Below are positions 16,649-24,729 of a stretch of DNA of 29,867 nt, one piece after another. This DNA comes from SG8-4 sp964598225. GTDB lineage: Bacteria > Planctomycetota > Phycisphaerae > Sedimentisphaerales > Anaerobacaceae. A program made the position numbers and the translations under genes. The notes beneath the pieces are model-generated. The model saw nothing but the letters and a program-made list of their open reading frames with translations, did no database searches and was not told the origin of the DNA. The number at the start of each line of letters is the position of its first letter. Within the stretch, counting starts at the first letter, position 1. The stretch lies in NCBI GenBank assembly GCA_964598225.1, contig CAZRBG010000065.1, forward strand, positions 1-29,867, in the 5' to 3' direction.

Positions 16649-18091
16649 ATGAAATCAGTGCTCAAAGCTATTTCAATAGCAACAGTAATCACGCTCCTCA
16701 GCGTCCATTCCATCGCATTTGCAGGAGCAGGCGACAAAAAGAGATTATTGGTCTTAACGGACATTGGCGGAGATCCTGATGACCAGCAATCGATGGTCCG
16801 ACTGCTGCTGTACGCTAATGATTTCGATCTGGAGGGGCTGATCGCAACTTCCGTACGCTCGCAGGTCAATCCGGACCAGATATACGAGCGTATCGAGGCT
16901 TATCGCGAGGTCCGGCCGAACCTTGTCAAACATGCGGACGGCTATCCCACTGCCGATTTCCTGCGGGAACTGGTCAAGAGCGGCTGCAAAAAAAGGTACA
17001 TGTCAAGTGTCGGAAAAGGAAAGAGCACTGAGGCGTCGAGGCACATAATATCCGTCGTTGATAAAAAAGATGACCGTCCAGTCTGGATCACCGTCTGGGG
17101 AGCGCCCACTGACCTCGCGCAGGCATTGTGGGACGTGTCTCAAAATCGCAGCAAGGAGGAAGTGGACGCCTTTATCTCCAAGATTCGTGTCTATGATATC
17201 GCAGGCCAGGACGACTGCGGCGGCTGGATATGCCACAACTTCCCCGAGATATTCTGGCTTCGCAGCGTGGATATGTTCCAGGCGATATCGGTCAGGATCG
17301 CCCGGCCTTTTCCGCCGCACGTAACCGGGCCGAACCTGGAGACTTTCACCACTGAGTGGGTTGCCGATAACGTCCGCAATCACGGCCCGCTCGGAGCGCT
17401 CTATCCGGAGCGCAAGTGGAAGTACGAGGGCGATACGCCCGCATATCTTCACCTGCTTCCCAACGGACTCAGCGATCCTGAGAAGTTCACCCACGGCGGC
17501 TGGGGCGGCAGGTTCAAACTCGAAAAGACCAGGAATCCGCCGACTTTCAACAAGAGAAATACCAAAGCCGAAAAGAAATATCACGACTTCGAGATGCACA
17601 CCGGGGCGAAAGACTCATGGCGCTGCGAAGGCGAGACGTACGAGAGCCACTATGCGAGCCTGTTTCGCTGGCGAGAGGCGTTCCAGAACGATTTTGCCGC
17701 TCGGATGGACTGGAGTCTGGCGGACTCCTATGAGAGGGCCAACCATAATCCTGTAGCCGCATTCAGGAATGACACGAGCAGAAATTACGTATACGTCAGC
17801 GCCCGGCCCGGTGAGCACGTGAAGCTCTCAGCCGCCGGAAGCAGCGACCCGGACGGCGATGAGCTTTTCTATCGCTGGTTTCACTACAGAGAAGCCGGCG
17901 ACAAACCATTCGACAGAGAGATCAATATAGAAAACGCAAATCGCATGAACGCCGGTTTCGTGATGCCGAAGCTGAAAGCCGATGAGGAAATCCACATAAT
18001 CCTGGAAGTCAAAGACAACGGCAATCCACCCCTGTACAGCTATCGAAGGATCATCGCCAGGAAAAGTACCGGAACCGAAAGCGGGGACTAA
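16649..18091 (+). CDS. Secreted DUF1593 nucleoside-hydrolase-like protein
   Basis: This is a 480-residue secreted protein. The ATG at 16649 begins a signal peptide (MKSVLKAISIATVITLLSVH...AFA) and is preceded by AGGAAA. A GTG/ATT-type start further upstream (16610) would only add a non-signal tail. The main domain (about 30-370) is DUF1593 (PF07632, sometimes annotated as cellulose-binding Sde182). It opens with 'LTDIGGDPDDQQS' (D38, D42, D44, D45), the calcium-binding aspartate cluster of inosine-uridine nucleoside hydrolases, and ribosidase-like chemistry is therefore plausible. The C-terminus (about 375-475) is an Ig-like beta domain with 'AAGSSDPDGDELFYRWF'. It follows the DUF5060 glycosidase by 35 bp and is likely in the same transcript, which supports a role in extracellular glycan or glycoside processing. 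The real substrate is not established for this family as far as I know. Confidence 0.87.
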   Translation: MKSVLKAISIATVITLLSVHSIAFAGAGDKKRLLVLTDIGGDPDDQQSMVRLLLYANDFDLEGLIATSVRSQVNPDQIYERIEAYREVRPNLVKHADGYPTADFLRELVKSGCKKRYMSSVGKGKSTEASRHIISVVDKKDDRPVWITVWGAPTDLAQALWDVSQNRSKEEVDAFISKIRVYDIAGQDDCGGWICHNFPEIFWLRSVDMFQAISVRIARPFPPHVTGPNLETFTTEWVADNVRNHGPLGALYPERKWKYEGDTPAYLHLLPNGLSDPEKFTHGGWGGRFKLEKTRNPPTFNKRNTKAEKKYHDFEMHTGAKDSWRCEGETYESHYASLFRWREAFQNDFAARMDWSLADSYERANHNPVAAFRNDTSRNYVYVSARPGEHVKLSAAGSSDPDGDELFYRWFHYREAGDKPFDREINIENANRMNAGFVMPKLKADEEIHIILEVKDNGNPPLYSYRRIIARKSTGTESGD

Positions 18092-18160
18092 GCGACATTA
18101 CATTCGGGTCTTCGGTGTGCGGTGCACACCCGGCCGTCTGCCCGGCCGTATCGCCGCAAC

Positions 18161-18376
18161 TTATGGAATCCGGCGGAATGCAGGCGCCCGGCTGCCCGGC
18201 GCGAAAGAAGATGTGGCATGACCAAGGTCCCGTTTGCATGTTTCGCCCATTCTGCGCCGGTTTGCCTCGAATTCAGCCACGACCGGATCGCCGCATCCGC
18301 ATATCGAAACAGAAATAAATATGGCCGCTGCGAATACTAAAACTTTCCCCAACACCAGAACATAAGCACTTTTCAT
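18161..18376 (-). CDS. Small predicted lipoprotein
   Basis: This is a 71-residue reading frame with a textbook lipoprotein signal peptide (MKSAYVLVLGKVLVFAAAIF..., lipobox SICGC, Cys about residue 26 or 28). It is followed by a short polar tail rich in Arg and Ser. The ATG at 18376 has GGAGAG 4-5 bp upstream, and a good promoter lies 22 bp further up (18398-18427). I recognise no family. The tail has no obvious fold, so this could be a genuine small lipoprotein or the 5' remnant of a longer gene whose 3' part has decayed. It is divergent from the glycerol-1-phosphate dehydrogenase gene. The downstream sequence (18092-18160) is GC-rich with a 9-bp direct repeat CCCGGCCGT. Confidence 0.5.
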   Translation of the reverse strand: MKSAYVLVLGKVLVFAAAIFISVSICGCGDPVVAEFEANRRRMGETCKRDLGHATSSFAPGSRAPAFRRIP

Positions 18377-18397
18377 CAATCTCTCCAATCATACGTC

Positions 18398-18427
18398 GTT
18401 ATATTGCCGATTCTCAGCAGGTGTCGA
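18398..18427 (-). promoter_or_regulatory. Sigma70-like promoter of the small lipoprotein
   Basis: On the minus strand TCGACA (18427-18422) and TATAAC (18403-18398) are separated by 18 bp, with five of six consensus bases in each hexamer. The start would be near 18391, giving a leader of about 15 nt that contains the GGAG site. Confidence 0.45.
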
Positions 18428-18538
18428 GCTTGAGTCGCCCATTAAGGCACGAGCAATCCTGTCGTGATCGTCTTGACGACACGCTTCAAGACTCGATCGG
18501 GTAATCTCCGCATTTGAAGGGCCTGCGAACACCCCCCT

Positions 18539-18566
18539 TTGCTCCATCAACTATTTCCTTTATTAT
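18539..18566 (+). promoter_or_regulatory. Possible promoter of the glycerol-1-phosphate dehydrogenase gene
   Basis: TTGCTC (18539-18544), a 16-bp spacer and TATTAT (18561-18566) give an expected start near 18573, ahead of the ATG at 18622. It argues against longer in-frame starts at 18514. Confidence 0.35.
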
Positions 18567-18621
18567 ATCCATATGGTCAAAAAAGTCAAGTCAAATCCAC
18601 CTTCTACAGAAGATATACGAA

Positions 18622-19953
18622 ATGAAAATAGATCAATTGATACCTCAGAAACTGCTCGGGAGCACCTTTGCCTGCAAATGCGGCCGCAGTCACAATGTTC
18701 CCACTCGCCAGATTATATATGCCCAAGACGCTCTGGAACGGCTTGGCGAATTGTTGGGCAAGGTCATCGAAGGACGCAGAATTGTTCTTGTTGCCGATAA
18801 CCGTACGTGGGACATTGCGGGCAGGACAGCCGAATCAGCTCTTAAACGAGCCGGCTGGACAGTTCGCCACATTATCGTACCTGACAGCAAGGATGGCACT
18901 CCGGTTTGTGACGATATCACTCACAACCGGCTCAACGAGCATCTCAAACCGGCAGATGTCGCTCTTGCGATTGGCTGCGGCGTTATGAACGACCTTACCA
19001 AATGGTCGGCGTATGAGCATAATCTGCCCTATGCCGTCGTCGCAACGGCTGCAACAATGAACGGTTTCACGGCGGCAAACGTCGCGCCGACTATTGAAGG
19101 AGTCAAAACGTTGATCTCCGCCAGGCCGCCCGTTGCGGTCTTTGCCGCCCCTTCGATCCTGATTCGGGCGCCTTACGAATTGACCGCCGCCGGACTCGGA
19201 GACACCATCGCCAAACCTATGAGCACCGCCGACTGGCTGGGCAATCACATCTTTTGTGACGAATACTTCTGTAAGTACTGCAGTGAAATAATCAATGCCC
19301 TGGAAACCTATTACCTCGACCGTCCCGAGGACATTAAGAGCCGCAAGCCTCCGGCTATCGAGGCATTGTTCAATGCGCTGATATATTCCGGCATCGCCAT
19401 GACACTTGTCGGCGCCTCAGCTCCGTCATCCGGCGGAGAACATCTGCTGAGCCACACCCTCGATATGATGTCGAGCGTTGACGGCACAGCCCACGATCTG
19501 CACGGCCGGCAGGTCGGACTCGGTGCGATCTTCTCAGCGGCTTTATACGATAGCGTGCTCGATATCGAGAATCCCAAAATCCACCCGATGCCTTCAAGTA
19601 TCGATGCCGGCTTCTGGGGCGGCCGGGCTGAAAATGTATGGGATCAATATGAGCAGAAGATGCCGGTGGCTTGGATGATCAGAGAAAAATTAAAGGACGA
19701 AAGAACCTGGCGCACGTTCATCGGCGCTGCGAGCAAACAGGTTCGTACGCCCGGAACGATCAAGGAATGCCTGAAGAGCGCGGGCGCCGCTCACACTTTT
19801 GCAGATATAGGATGCTCTCGAGAGCGCTTTCTCGCAGCGGCCGGACACATGCACGAAATTCGCAAACGTCCGACTGTCATCGATCTGGCGTGGATGCTCG
19901 GAATCCTTCCCGATGCCGCGGATGAAATCGTGGATACATGGCTGACAAGCTGA
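18622..19953 (+). CDS. sn-glycerol-1-phosphate dehydrogenase homologue (AraM/EgsA type)
   Basis: This is a 443-residue iron-alcohol-dehydrogenase-fold protein (Fe-ADH_2, PF13685). It carries the AraM-type N-terminal 'CKCGRSHNVP' (18-28), the NAD-binding 'AIGCGVMNDLTKW' (116-128) and 'ATAATMNGFTAANVAP'. The metal-site residues are D194 (GLGDTIAKP), H274 (GGEHLLSH) and H294 (DLHGRQVG). All three expected metal ligands are present. Characterised members reduce dihydroxyacetone phosphate to sn-glycerol-1-phosphate, the archaeal-type lipid backbone; in B. subtilis this feeds heptaprenylglyceryl phosphate. The ATG at 18622 is chosen because the upstream extension (to 18514) is not family-like and spans a probable promoter. 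The protein is longer than B. subtilis AraM (about 394 residues). The araM name comes from arabinose operons, and a GH127 arabinosidase-family gene lies 0.7 kb away. Another phosphorylated-sugar alcohol substrate is possible. Confidence 0.85.
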   Translation: MKIDQLIPQKLLGSTFACKCGRSHNVPTRQIIYAQDALERLGELLGKVIEGRRIVLVADNRTWDIAGRTAESALKRAGWTVRHIIVPDSKDGTPVCDDITHNRLNEHLKPADVALAIGCGVMNDLTKWSAYEHNLPYAVVATAATMNGFTAANVAPTIEGVKTLISARPPVAVFAAPSILIRAPYELTAAGLGDTIAKPMSTADWLGNHIFCDEYFCKYCSEIINALETYYLDRPEDIKSRKPPAIEALFNALIYSGIAMTLVGASAPSSGGEHLLSHTLDMMSSVDGTAHDLHGRQVGLGAIFSAALYDSVLDIENPKIHPMPSSIDAGFWGGRAENVWDQYEQKMPVAWMIREKLKDERTWRTFIGAASKQVRTPGTIKECLKSAGAAHTFADIGCSRERFLAAAGHMHEIRKRPTVIDLAWMLGILPDAADEIVDTWLTS

Positions 19954-19978
19954 CACACCCGATGCATCACTTCGAAAG

Positions 19979-20095
19979 GTAGGCTGGGGCTTGCCCCACC
20001 AAGGTGTGGCGCGCATGCCCTCAACAAGCTGGGGGCAGGTTCTGTCCGCGCTTCGAGGGGGGGACGCCCTCGACACAGGGCAAGCCCGACCCTGC
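19979..20095. repeat. Repeat-rich spacer with palindromic element
   Basis: The 22 bp at 19979-20000 match one arm of the element at 9271-9324 with a single mismatch. The 22 bp at 20074-20095 are a degenerate copy of the opposite arm (16 of 22 by eye). Between them lie GC-rich hairpins, for example TCGAGGG facing CCCTCGA. The element fills the gap between two convergent genes and ends 5 bp from the FHA stop codon. Confidence 0.7.
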
Positions 20096-20099
20096 CGGG

Positions 20100-20471
20100 T
20101 TACTCGATGCGCGTCGGTCTCATCCTCTCGCCGAACTTCTTATAGTGCATCAGTGCACTTTCACGGTCGTCGAAGTCCTTTTCGGTAAACAGTAATGTGG
20201 TCTGGCCGATCAGAACCTGGTCATCTTCCGCAAGCGGGGTCCGTTCCGATATTTTCTGTCTGTTGATGTAGACGCCGTGCTTACTGTCCATATCTTCGGC
20301 TTCGTATCCCCTGGTGTTTTCGTTGTACCAGATGCGCAGGTGCTTGCGGGAAACCATATCGTCCAGAATCTGCATAGGAAGGGCCTCGCCTCTGCCTATT
20401 ACATTAGTTCGCCTGCCGAGCGGCAGAAACTCGCCCTTCTGCGGTCCCGATGTTACGATAATAGAAGCCAT
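20100..20471 (-). CDS. Stand-alone FHA-domain protein
   Basis: This is a 123-residue cytoplasmic protein that is almost entirely an FHA domain, a phosphothreonine-peptide binding module. The conserved positions are all present: G-R at 26-27 ('VIGRGEALP'), 'SRKHLRIW' (S41-H44) and 'DSKHGVYIN' ending at N70. The domain is followed by a short basic C-terminal helix (about 95-123). The ATG at 20471 is chosen over a TTG at 20552 because a strong promoter lies between them. FHA-only proteins are frequent in planctomycetes, usually as readers of Hanks-type kinase signalling. No kinase is in the window, so its partner is unknown. It is divergent from the GH127 gene and convergent with the glycerol-1-phosphate dehydrogenase gene. 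Confidence 0.9.
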   Translation of the reverse strand: MASIIVTSGPQKGEFLPLGRRTNVIGRGEALPMQILDDMVSRKHLRIWYNENTRGYEAEDMDSKHGVYINRQKISERTPLAEDDQVLIGQTTLLFTEKDFDDRESALMHYKKFGERMRPTRIE

Positions 20472-20523
20472 TTTCAATCCCCGTGCATCTATACGCAATA
20501 TTTCTTCGTTTTCGACGGGCCGG

Positions 20524-20552
20524 ATTATACCAGTGAAAAGAAACAAGTGCAA
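20524..20552 (-). promoter_or_regulatory. Promoter of the FHA gene
   Basis: On the minus strand TTGCAC (20552-20547), a 17-bp spacer ending in TGG, and a perfect TATAAT (20529-20524) form an extended -10 promoter. The start near 20517 leaves a leader of about 46 nt to the ATG at 20471. Confidence 0.65.
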
Positions 20553-20634
20553 TCGTATGTCAGTTCGGGTCGGAAAAATGCAAGAAGGATGGTCCCCAAC
20601 TAAGCAGAAAAAGACTGGCGTTTCAAATCGTCCG

Positions 20635-20643
20635 TGGTATGAT
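20635..20643 (+). promoter_or_regulatory. Possible extended -10 element for the GH127 gene
   Basis: TGG followed by TATGAT (20638-20643) lies about 22 bp before the ATG at 20666. No good -35 is visible, so this is tentative. It would exclude the upstream ATG at 20639 as the start. Confidence 0.3.
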
Positions 20644-20665
20644 CGTAACCAGTTGCAGGTGTTAC

Positions 20666-22708
20666 ATGCTTATACGGATTATCAGAGTCTCAATTGTGTT
20701 CTTCTTTTTCTGCGTTCATGCTGTCGCAGGAAACATTGCGGCTACTCACGCCGCACCCGACAGACAGACCGTTTCAAAAAGCCCGTATGCAATGCTTCGC
20801 GCTGTTCCGATCCAGGCTGTGACTCTGGGTGAGGGTTTATGGAACACGCGGTACAGAACAAATGCCGAGATAAGCATCCCTGCGTTCTATCAGCAACTTG
20901 AAAAAGTCGGGACCATGGACAAACTTCGCGGCCGCGAGCACAAGGCAAGAGGAAACTCCGACGCCGACCTGGCAAAGTGGATCGAAGCCGCATCGTATGT
21001 TTTGCAGTCACAGGAGGATCACAAGGTCGAAAATCTCCTTCGCCGGGTGGTTAATGATATTTCAGCTTCCGCCGAGAAAGGAGGCTATCTCCACAATCGA
21101 TACATGATGAAGATGCCTTCCGCACTCGACAAGTTGAGACCCGGCGGCTATTTGTACTGCCTGGGACATCTACTGGAAGCCGCCATCACTTATCGCCGGG
21201 CCACTGGTGACGATCGGCTGCTGGACGTGTTCGTTCCCTATATTGATAACGTCACAGATAAATTCGGCTCCGGGAAAAAGCCATGCTGGTCGGGACATCC
21301 TGAAATTGAGCCGGCGCTCGTGGAGTTATACAAGACCACAGGCAACAAGAAATACCTGGACTTCGCATATTACCTGCTCGAAGAAGTCAACTTGGCAGAC
21401 AATGCAAAGACTTCAGACATTAACTTCGATCACTACTTTTCCGGCACGCCGTTTTCATCAAATAATGCCCTGAAGGGACATACGGTATGCGCTCTGTACA
21501 GATGCTGCGGAGCCGCAGGTATTTATCTCGAAACCGGCGATGATAAGATTCATCGAAGTCTTTTGACACTATGGCGCGACCTGACAGAGCGTAAGATGTA
21601 CGTCACTGGCGGCGCAGGCTCCCGTCCCGCGGATGAAGCAATTGGAGACCCTTTTGAATTGCCTAACGAGCGAGGCTACGCCGAGACATGTGCCGCGATT
21701 GCCAACATCATCTGGAACAAGAAGATGCTCGATGCAACGGGCAAAGCATGTTTCGCGGACGTGATGGAGCGCACTCTGTACAACGGCTTTCTGAGCGGTG
21801 TCTCCATCGACGGCCGGACTTACTTCTATTGGAACCCGCTCGCATCAAGGTCCAGCGCAAGCAAGCTACGAGAATTCAGTGAAGGTGATAATCTGATCGC
21901 GATTAAGAAATCGACCGGAATCGGCCTTGATGTTCGCCGGCCGTACTACAAAACGCCTTGCTGCATCCCGAACGCCCAGCGAACGATCGCCTCACTTCCC
22001 GGTTACGTCTACTCGACGAGTTCGGAGGGAGTATGGATACATCTCTATCACAACAGTCGACTGGATTGGCATCTGCAGGACGGCGCAAGGCTGTCACTTT
22101 CACAAAGTACCAAATACCCCTGGGAGAATACTGTTAAAATTGTGCTCGATAAGGCCCCTTCCATACAATTCAGTCTGTTCGTGCGCATACCGTATTGGGC
22201 CGAAAGGGCAACGGTGGCGGTCAACGAACAATCTCCTTTTGTCGTTAAAGAACCCGTCAGTTACTACGAGATACGACGAAGGTGGCAGGCAAAGGACCGA
22301 GTCGAGATTACTTTCGACATGCCGGTAAGAGCAGTCCATTCCAGTCCGAAGGTACGTGAAAACCGAGGTCGTGTCGCCCTGCAGCGCGGCCCGATTGTGT
22401 ATTGTCTGGAAAGCGTAGACCATAAGGACACATCGGTCTTCGATATTGTCTTGCCTTCTGATTTGTCAGATATCGCCGATACGTTTGAAGCGTACTTCGA
22501 TCCGAACCTTCTGGGAGGGGTGGCCACTTTGAGAGGAAACGCGTTGGCATACACCACCTCTCTCACTGACGACGAGCTCTACACCTTTTCGCCTTTTAGC
22601 GAGAGCCTGAAACCACTAAGAATAACGGCCATTCCCTACTTTGCATGGGCAAACCGTGGGTCTTCCGAGATGACAGTCTGGATTTGGCAGACACGAAAAA
22701 ACCGGTAG
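20666..22708 (+). CDS. Secreted GH127 family glycosidase (beta-L-arabinofuranosidase type, DUF1680)
   Basis: This is a 680-residue exported protein of the GH127/DUF1680 family. The ATG at 20666 follows GCAGGTG with about 5 bp spacing and starts the signal peptide (MLIRIIRVSIVFFFFCVHAVAG). An (alpha/alpha)6 barrel is indicated by 'LAKWIEAASYVL', 'GYLHNRYM' and 'GYLYCLGHLLEAAITYRRAT'. By comparison with Bifidobacterium HypBA1, the zinc site is E340 and C342 ('YAETCAA') plus C432-C433 ('TPCCIPN'). The second of that pair's neighbours includes the unusual cysteine nucleophile. The acid/base Glu would be E324 ('DEAIGDPF'). All these residues are present, so the enzyme should be active. Known activities in the family are beta-L-arabinofuranosidase and aceric acid hydrolase of rhamnogalacturonan II. 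Its stop codon lies inside a hairpin shared with the convergent glycosidase gene. Confidence 0.92.
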   Translation: MLIRIIRVSIVFFFFCVHAVAGNIAATHAAPDRQTVSKSPYAMLRAVPIQAVTLGEGLWNTRYRTNAEISIPAFYQQLEKVGTMDKLRGREHKARGNSDADLAKWIEAASYVLQSQEDHKVENLLRRVVNDISASAEKGGYLHNRYMMKMPSALDKLRPGGYLYCLGHLLEAAITYRRATGDDRLLDVFVPYIDNVTDKFGSGKKPCWSGHPEIEPALVELYKTTGNKKYLDFAYYLLEEVNLADNAKTSDINFDHYFSGTPFSSNNALKGHTVCALYRCCGAAGIYLETGDDKIHRSLLTLWRDLTERKMYVTGGAGSRPADEAIGDPFELPNERGYAETCAAIANIIWNKKMLDATGKACFADVMERTLYNGFLSGVSIDGRTYFYWNPLASRSSASKLREFSEGDNLIAIKKSTGIGLDVRRPYYKTPCCIPNAQRTIASLPGYVYSTSSEGVWIHLYHNSRLDWHLQDGARLSLSQSTKYPWENTVKIVLDKAPSIQFSLFVRIPYWAERATVAVNEQSPFVVKEPVSYYEIRRRWQAKDRVEITFDMPVRAVHSSPKVRENRGRVALQRGPIVYCLESVDHKDTSVFDIVLPSDLSDIADTFEAYFDPNLLGGVATLRGNALAYTTSLTDDELYTFSPFSESLKPLRITAIPYFAWANRGSSEMTVWIWQTRKNR

Positions 22709-22731
22709 GGCGTGCGTTGCACACCCTACCG
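22704..22731. terminator. Bidirectional hairpin containing both convergent stop codons
   Basis: GGTAGGGCGTGC (22705-22716 region) and GCACACCCTACC (22719-22730) pair over 11 of 12 positions around a short loop. The TAG at 22706-22708 ends the GH127 gene and the mirrored TAG (22728-22726) ends the opposing glycosidase gene. No U-tract follows on either strand, so termination is inferred from position and stem strength. The GGTAGGG/CCCTACC ends resemble the window's palindromic repeat family. Confidence 0.55.
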
Positions 22732-24717
22732 CGTAACGGCCAGTATCTTCATCTCGTGCCGCGACAAATCGAACGCTTTGTCCTGCATCAACTCGTGCTG
22801 TCTTCCCGTCCGCGCGTCAATCAGAAATCTTCGGCCTTTGGCCGACAATTCCAGATTCACTCTCATATCCTGCTGCCCTTCATTGAAGATCAGGTAGCAA
22901 TCAATACCGTTGTTGATGACATGGCGCATTCGCAGGTCCGGTGATCCGGGCGATACACGAACATCCACCGGTACTAATTCATCTATGCGCCTTACGAGTT
23001 CTGAATCAGCCATGCTCTTCGTCCACCGGATCAGGCGACCGGCTTTGTCCAGAGTCTTCAACCCTGACCTTGCTTGCTCCGGCGCATCATCTTCGACAAT
23101 CAAAGCTCGATATTTCATATTGCGGATGCGAATACCGTCGCGCCCGATTCGAGCATCTTCCCAGAGGTGTCTTGCCTCGATGTAATTGAAATCACGCTGA
23201 TGCTGAAAACAGACTTTGGCTGCGCGCCATGGGAGATAGTCGTTGCCGCCGAGAATCGCCAGCGAGCAAACGTGTTTGCTGTCGGTGTTCAGCCAGCAGA
23301 GTCTGCTGCATGAATCGGCGTACGGCTTGTACGAGTCCCACCAGGGACTGTTCGGGCCGACGTCGGGAGGCCGTTCATCAATTCGCGGCCCTCGGACGGA
23401 ATAATAGAACGCATGAGGATAAAGCGTGTTGCAGCCGCGTACGATCAGCCAGTTCGTGAGCCATTCCATTTCTTCGAAAGTAAAGTGGTGTCCGTACGCA
23501 CCGCAGAATTCGTTCGAGTTGCGACGCCTTCCGAGATGAATCATCGCCGAGGAAGCGCACTTTGCCTGTGTTGACTGCGCGCCTTCCAGAGCGCTCGGCT
23601 TGCCGGGCTCGATGTATCGCCAGACGATGTCCTGCCCGGGAATGTGAAAATATCTCAGATGACCAATATCGTCCGGTGCGGCGGGATGACCCGTCAGAGC
23701 TATTCCGTGCGATTCACACCATTCGGAGATAGGCTGATAGAACGTCTCTTCGAGCCTGGCTTGTAAAGCACGATGATAGTCCTGACGGTATCGCTCAGCA
23801 TCCGGCTCATCTTTGTACCAGAGAGCGGGCAGATGCGGCGTAAAATCGTATCCGAGTTTGGAATTGACATGTTCGAGAATCCCCGTCGTGCCCGGAACCG
23901 CGCCGCGCTCGGCGCTTTTTGCGAGCATCGAAGGCTCGTCCGTGAAAATGGCTGGTATCGTCTTGCCGAAATGCTCGCCGAATTCGTCGAAATAACGCTG
24001 GTAAACCAGCCTGATAAAGCATGCCACTGATTCGGGATTGAGAATATCCCCTGCCGGCGGCCTGTTCTCAGGGACTTCTCTGTGATCGGCACGCCGCGGC
24101 GGATCATCTTCGACAAAATGCAGCCCGCGGATAACGGACCGGCCCGGTTTTATCGCGCGGTCAATCACGGCGATCCGACGGCCATCTGTCTTACGCTTGA
24201 CAATCGCCACCAGATTTTGACCTTCCGGCAGGTCAAGTTCATCGTCGGAATCAATTTCGACGGCAAACAGGCCGCGGGTTTTGAATGCGGGATTCTCCGC
24301 CACAACCTGCCCGCTCGATGAGCCGCTTGGATACATCCCCTCGTCGTAAAGAACGACCCACATATCCTGCCTGGCCGCCTCGTCAATGGCAATGCGCATG
24401 AAATGAATCATGTTGTCGCTCATCCAGCCGATGCTTCGCGGCAGACCCGCCCGCGGATGAATCACAAATCCGTACACGCCGTGCGCCCGGAAGTCAGCCA
24501 TTTGCCTGATTATTTCACTCTCGGACAAAGCGTCATTCCAAAACCAAAACGGCGCCTGAGAAAACTCTCTCGGCGGATTTCGCCAATCCTTGAGAAAGTT
24601 GCCCTCGCCTTGCGCTTTTTCCGCCGCGTTTGATGCACCATCTGACAATGCAGCGGAAGTCAGACCCACTCCCATCACGCGGAGAAATCTGCGTCTGTTT
24701 ATCCTCGAATCTAACAT
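22726..24717 (-). CDS. Tat-exported GH106-like glycoside hydrolase
   Basis: This is a 663-residue protein with a twin-arginine signal (RINRRRFLRVMGVGLTSAAL). It belongs to the broad group related to GH106 alpha-L-rhamnosidases and PF17132, judged from 'PFWFWNDALSESEIIRQM' (about 55-72), 'GVYGFVIHPRAGL', 'WVVLYDEGMYPSGSSSGQVV' (about 120-139), 'AIFTDEPSML' and 'GCNTLYPHAFYYS'. Acidic residues in YDEG and TDEP are candidates for the catalytic or metal-binding set, but I cannot assign them. The protein is shorter than typical GH106 enzymes (often above 1,000 residues) and lacks obvious extra beta domains. The ATG at 24717 has GGAGAG 3-5 bp upstream. The 12-bp gap to the preceding lipoprotein gene implies co-transcription. 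The substrate is probably a terminal deoxy-sugar or related unit; this is inference. Confidence 0.8.
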   Translation of the reverse strand: MLDSRINRRRFLRVMGVGLTSAALSDGASNAAEKAQGEGNFLKDWRNPPREFSQAPFWFWNDALSESEIIRQMADFRAHGVYGFVIHPRAGLPRSIGWMSDNMIHFMRIAIDEAARQDMWVVLYDEGMYPSGSSSGQVVAENPAFKTRGLFAVEIDSDDELDLPEGQNLVAIVKRKTDGRRIAVIDRAIKPGRSVIRGLHFVEDDPPRRADHREVPENRPPAGDILNPESVACFIRLVYQRYFDEFGEHFGKTIPAIFTDEPSMLAKSAERGAVPGTTGILEHVNSKLGYDFTPHLPALWYKDEPDAERYRQDYHRALQARLEETFYQPISEWCESHGIALTGHPAAPDDIGHLRYFHIPGQDIVWRYIEPGKPSALEGAQSTQAKCASSAMIHLGRRRNSNEFCGAYGHHFTFEEMEWLTNWLIVRGCNTLYPHAFYYSVRGPRIDERPPDVGPNSPWWDSYKPYADSCSRLCWLNTDSKHVCSLAILGGNDYLPWRAAKVCFQHQRDFNYIEARHLWEDARIGRDGIRIRNMKYRALIVEDDAPEQARSGLKTLDKAGRLIRWTKSMADSELVRRIDELVPVDVRVSPGSPDLRMRHVINNGIDCYLIFNEGQQDMRVNLELSAKGRRFLIDARTGRQHELMQDKAFDLSRHEMKILAVTR

Positions 24718-24729
24718 ATTCTCTCCAGG

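Noticed and set aside
18092..18160. GC-rich direct repeat (CCCGGCCGT twice) as a terminator
   Set aside because: The copies are direct rather than inverted and no U-tract follows.
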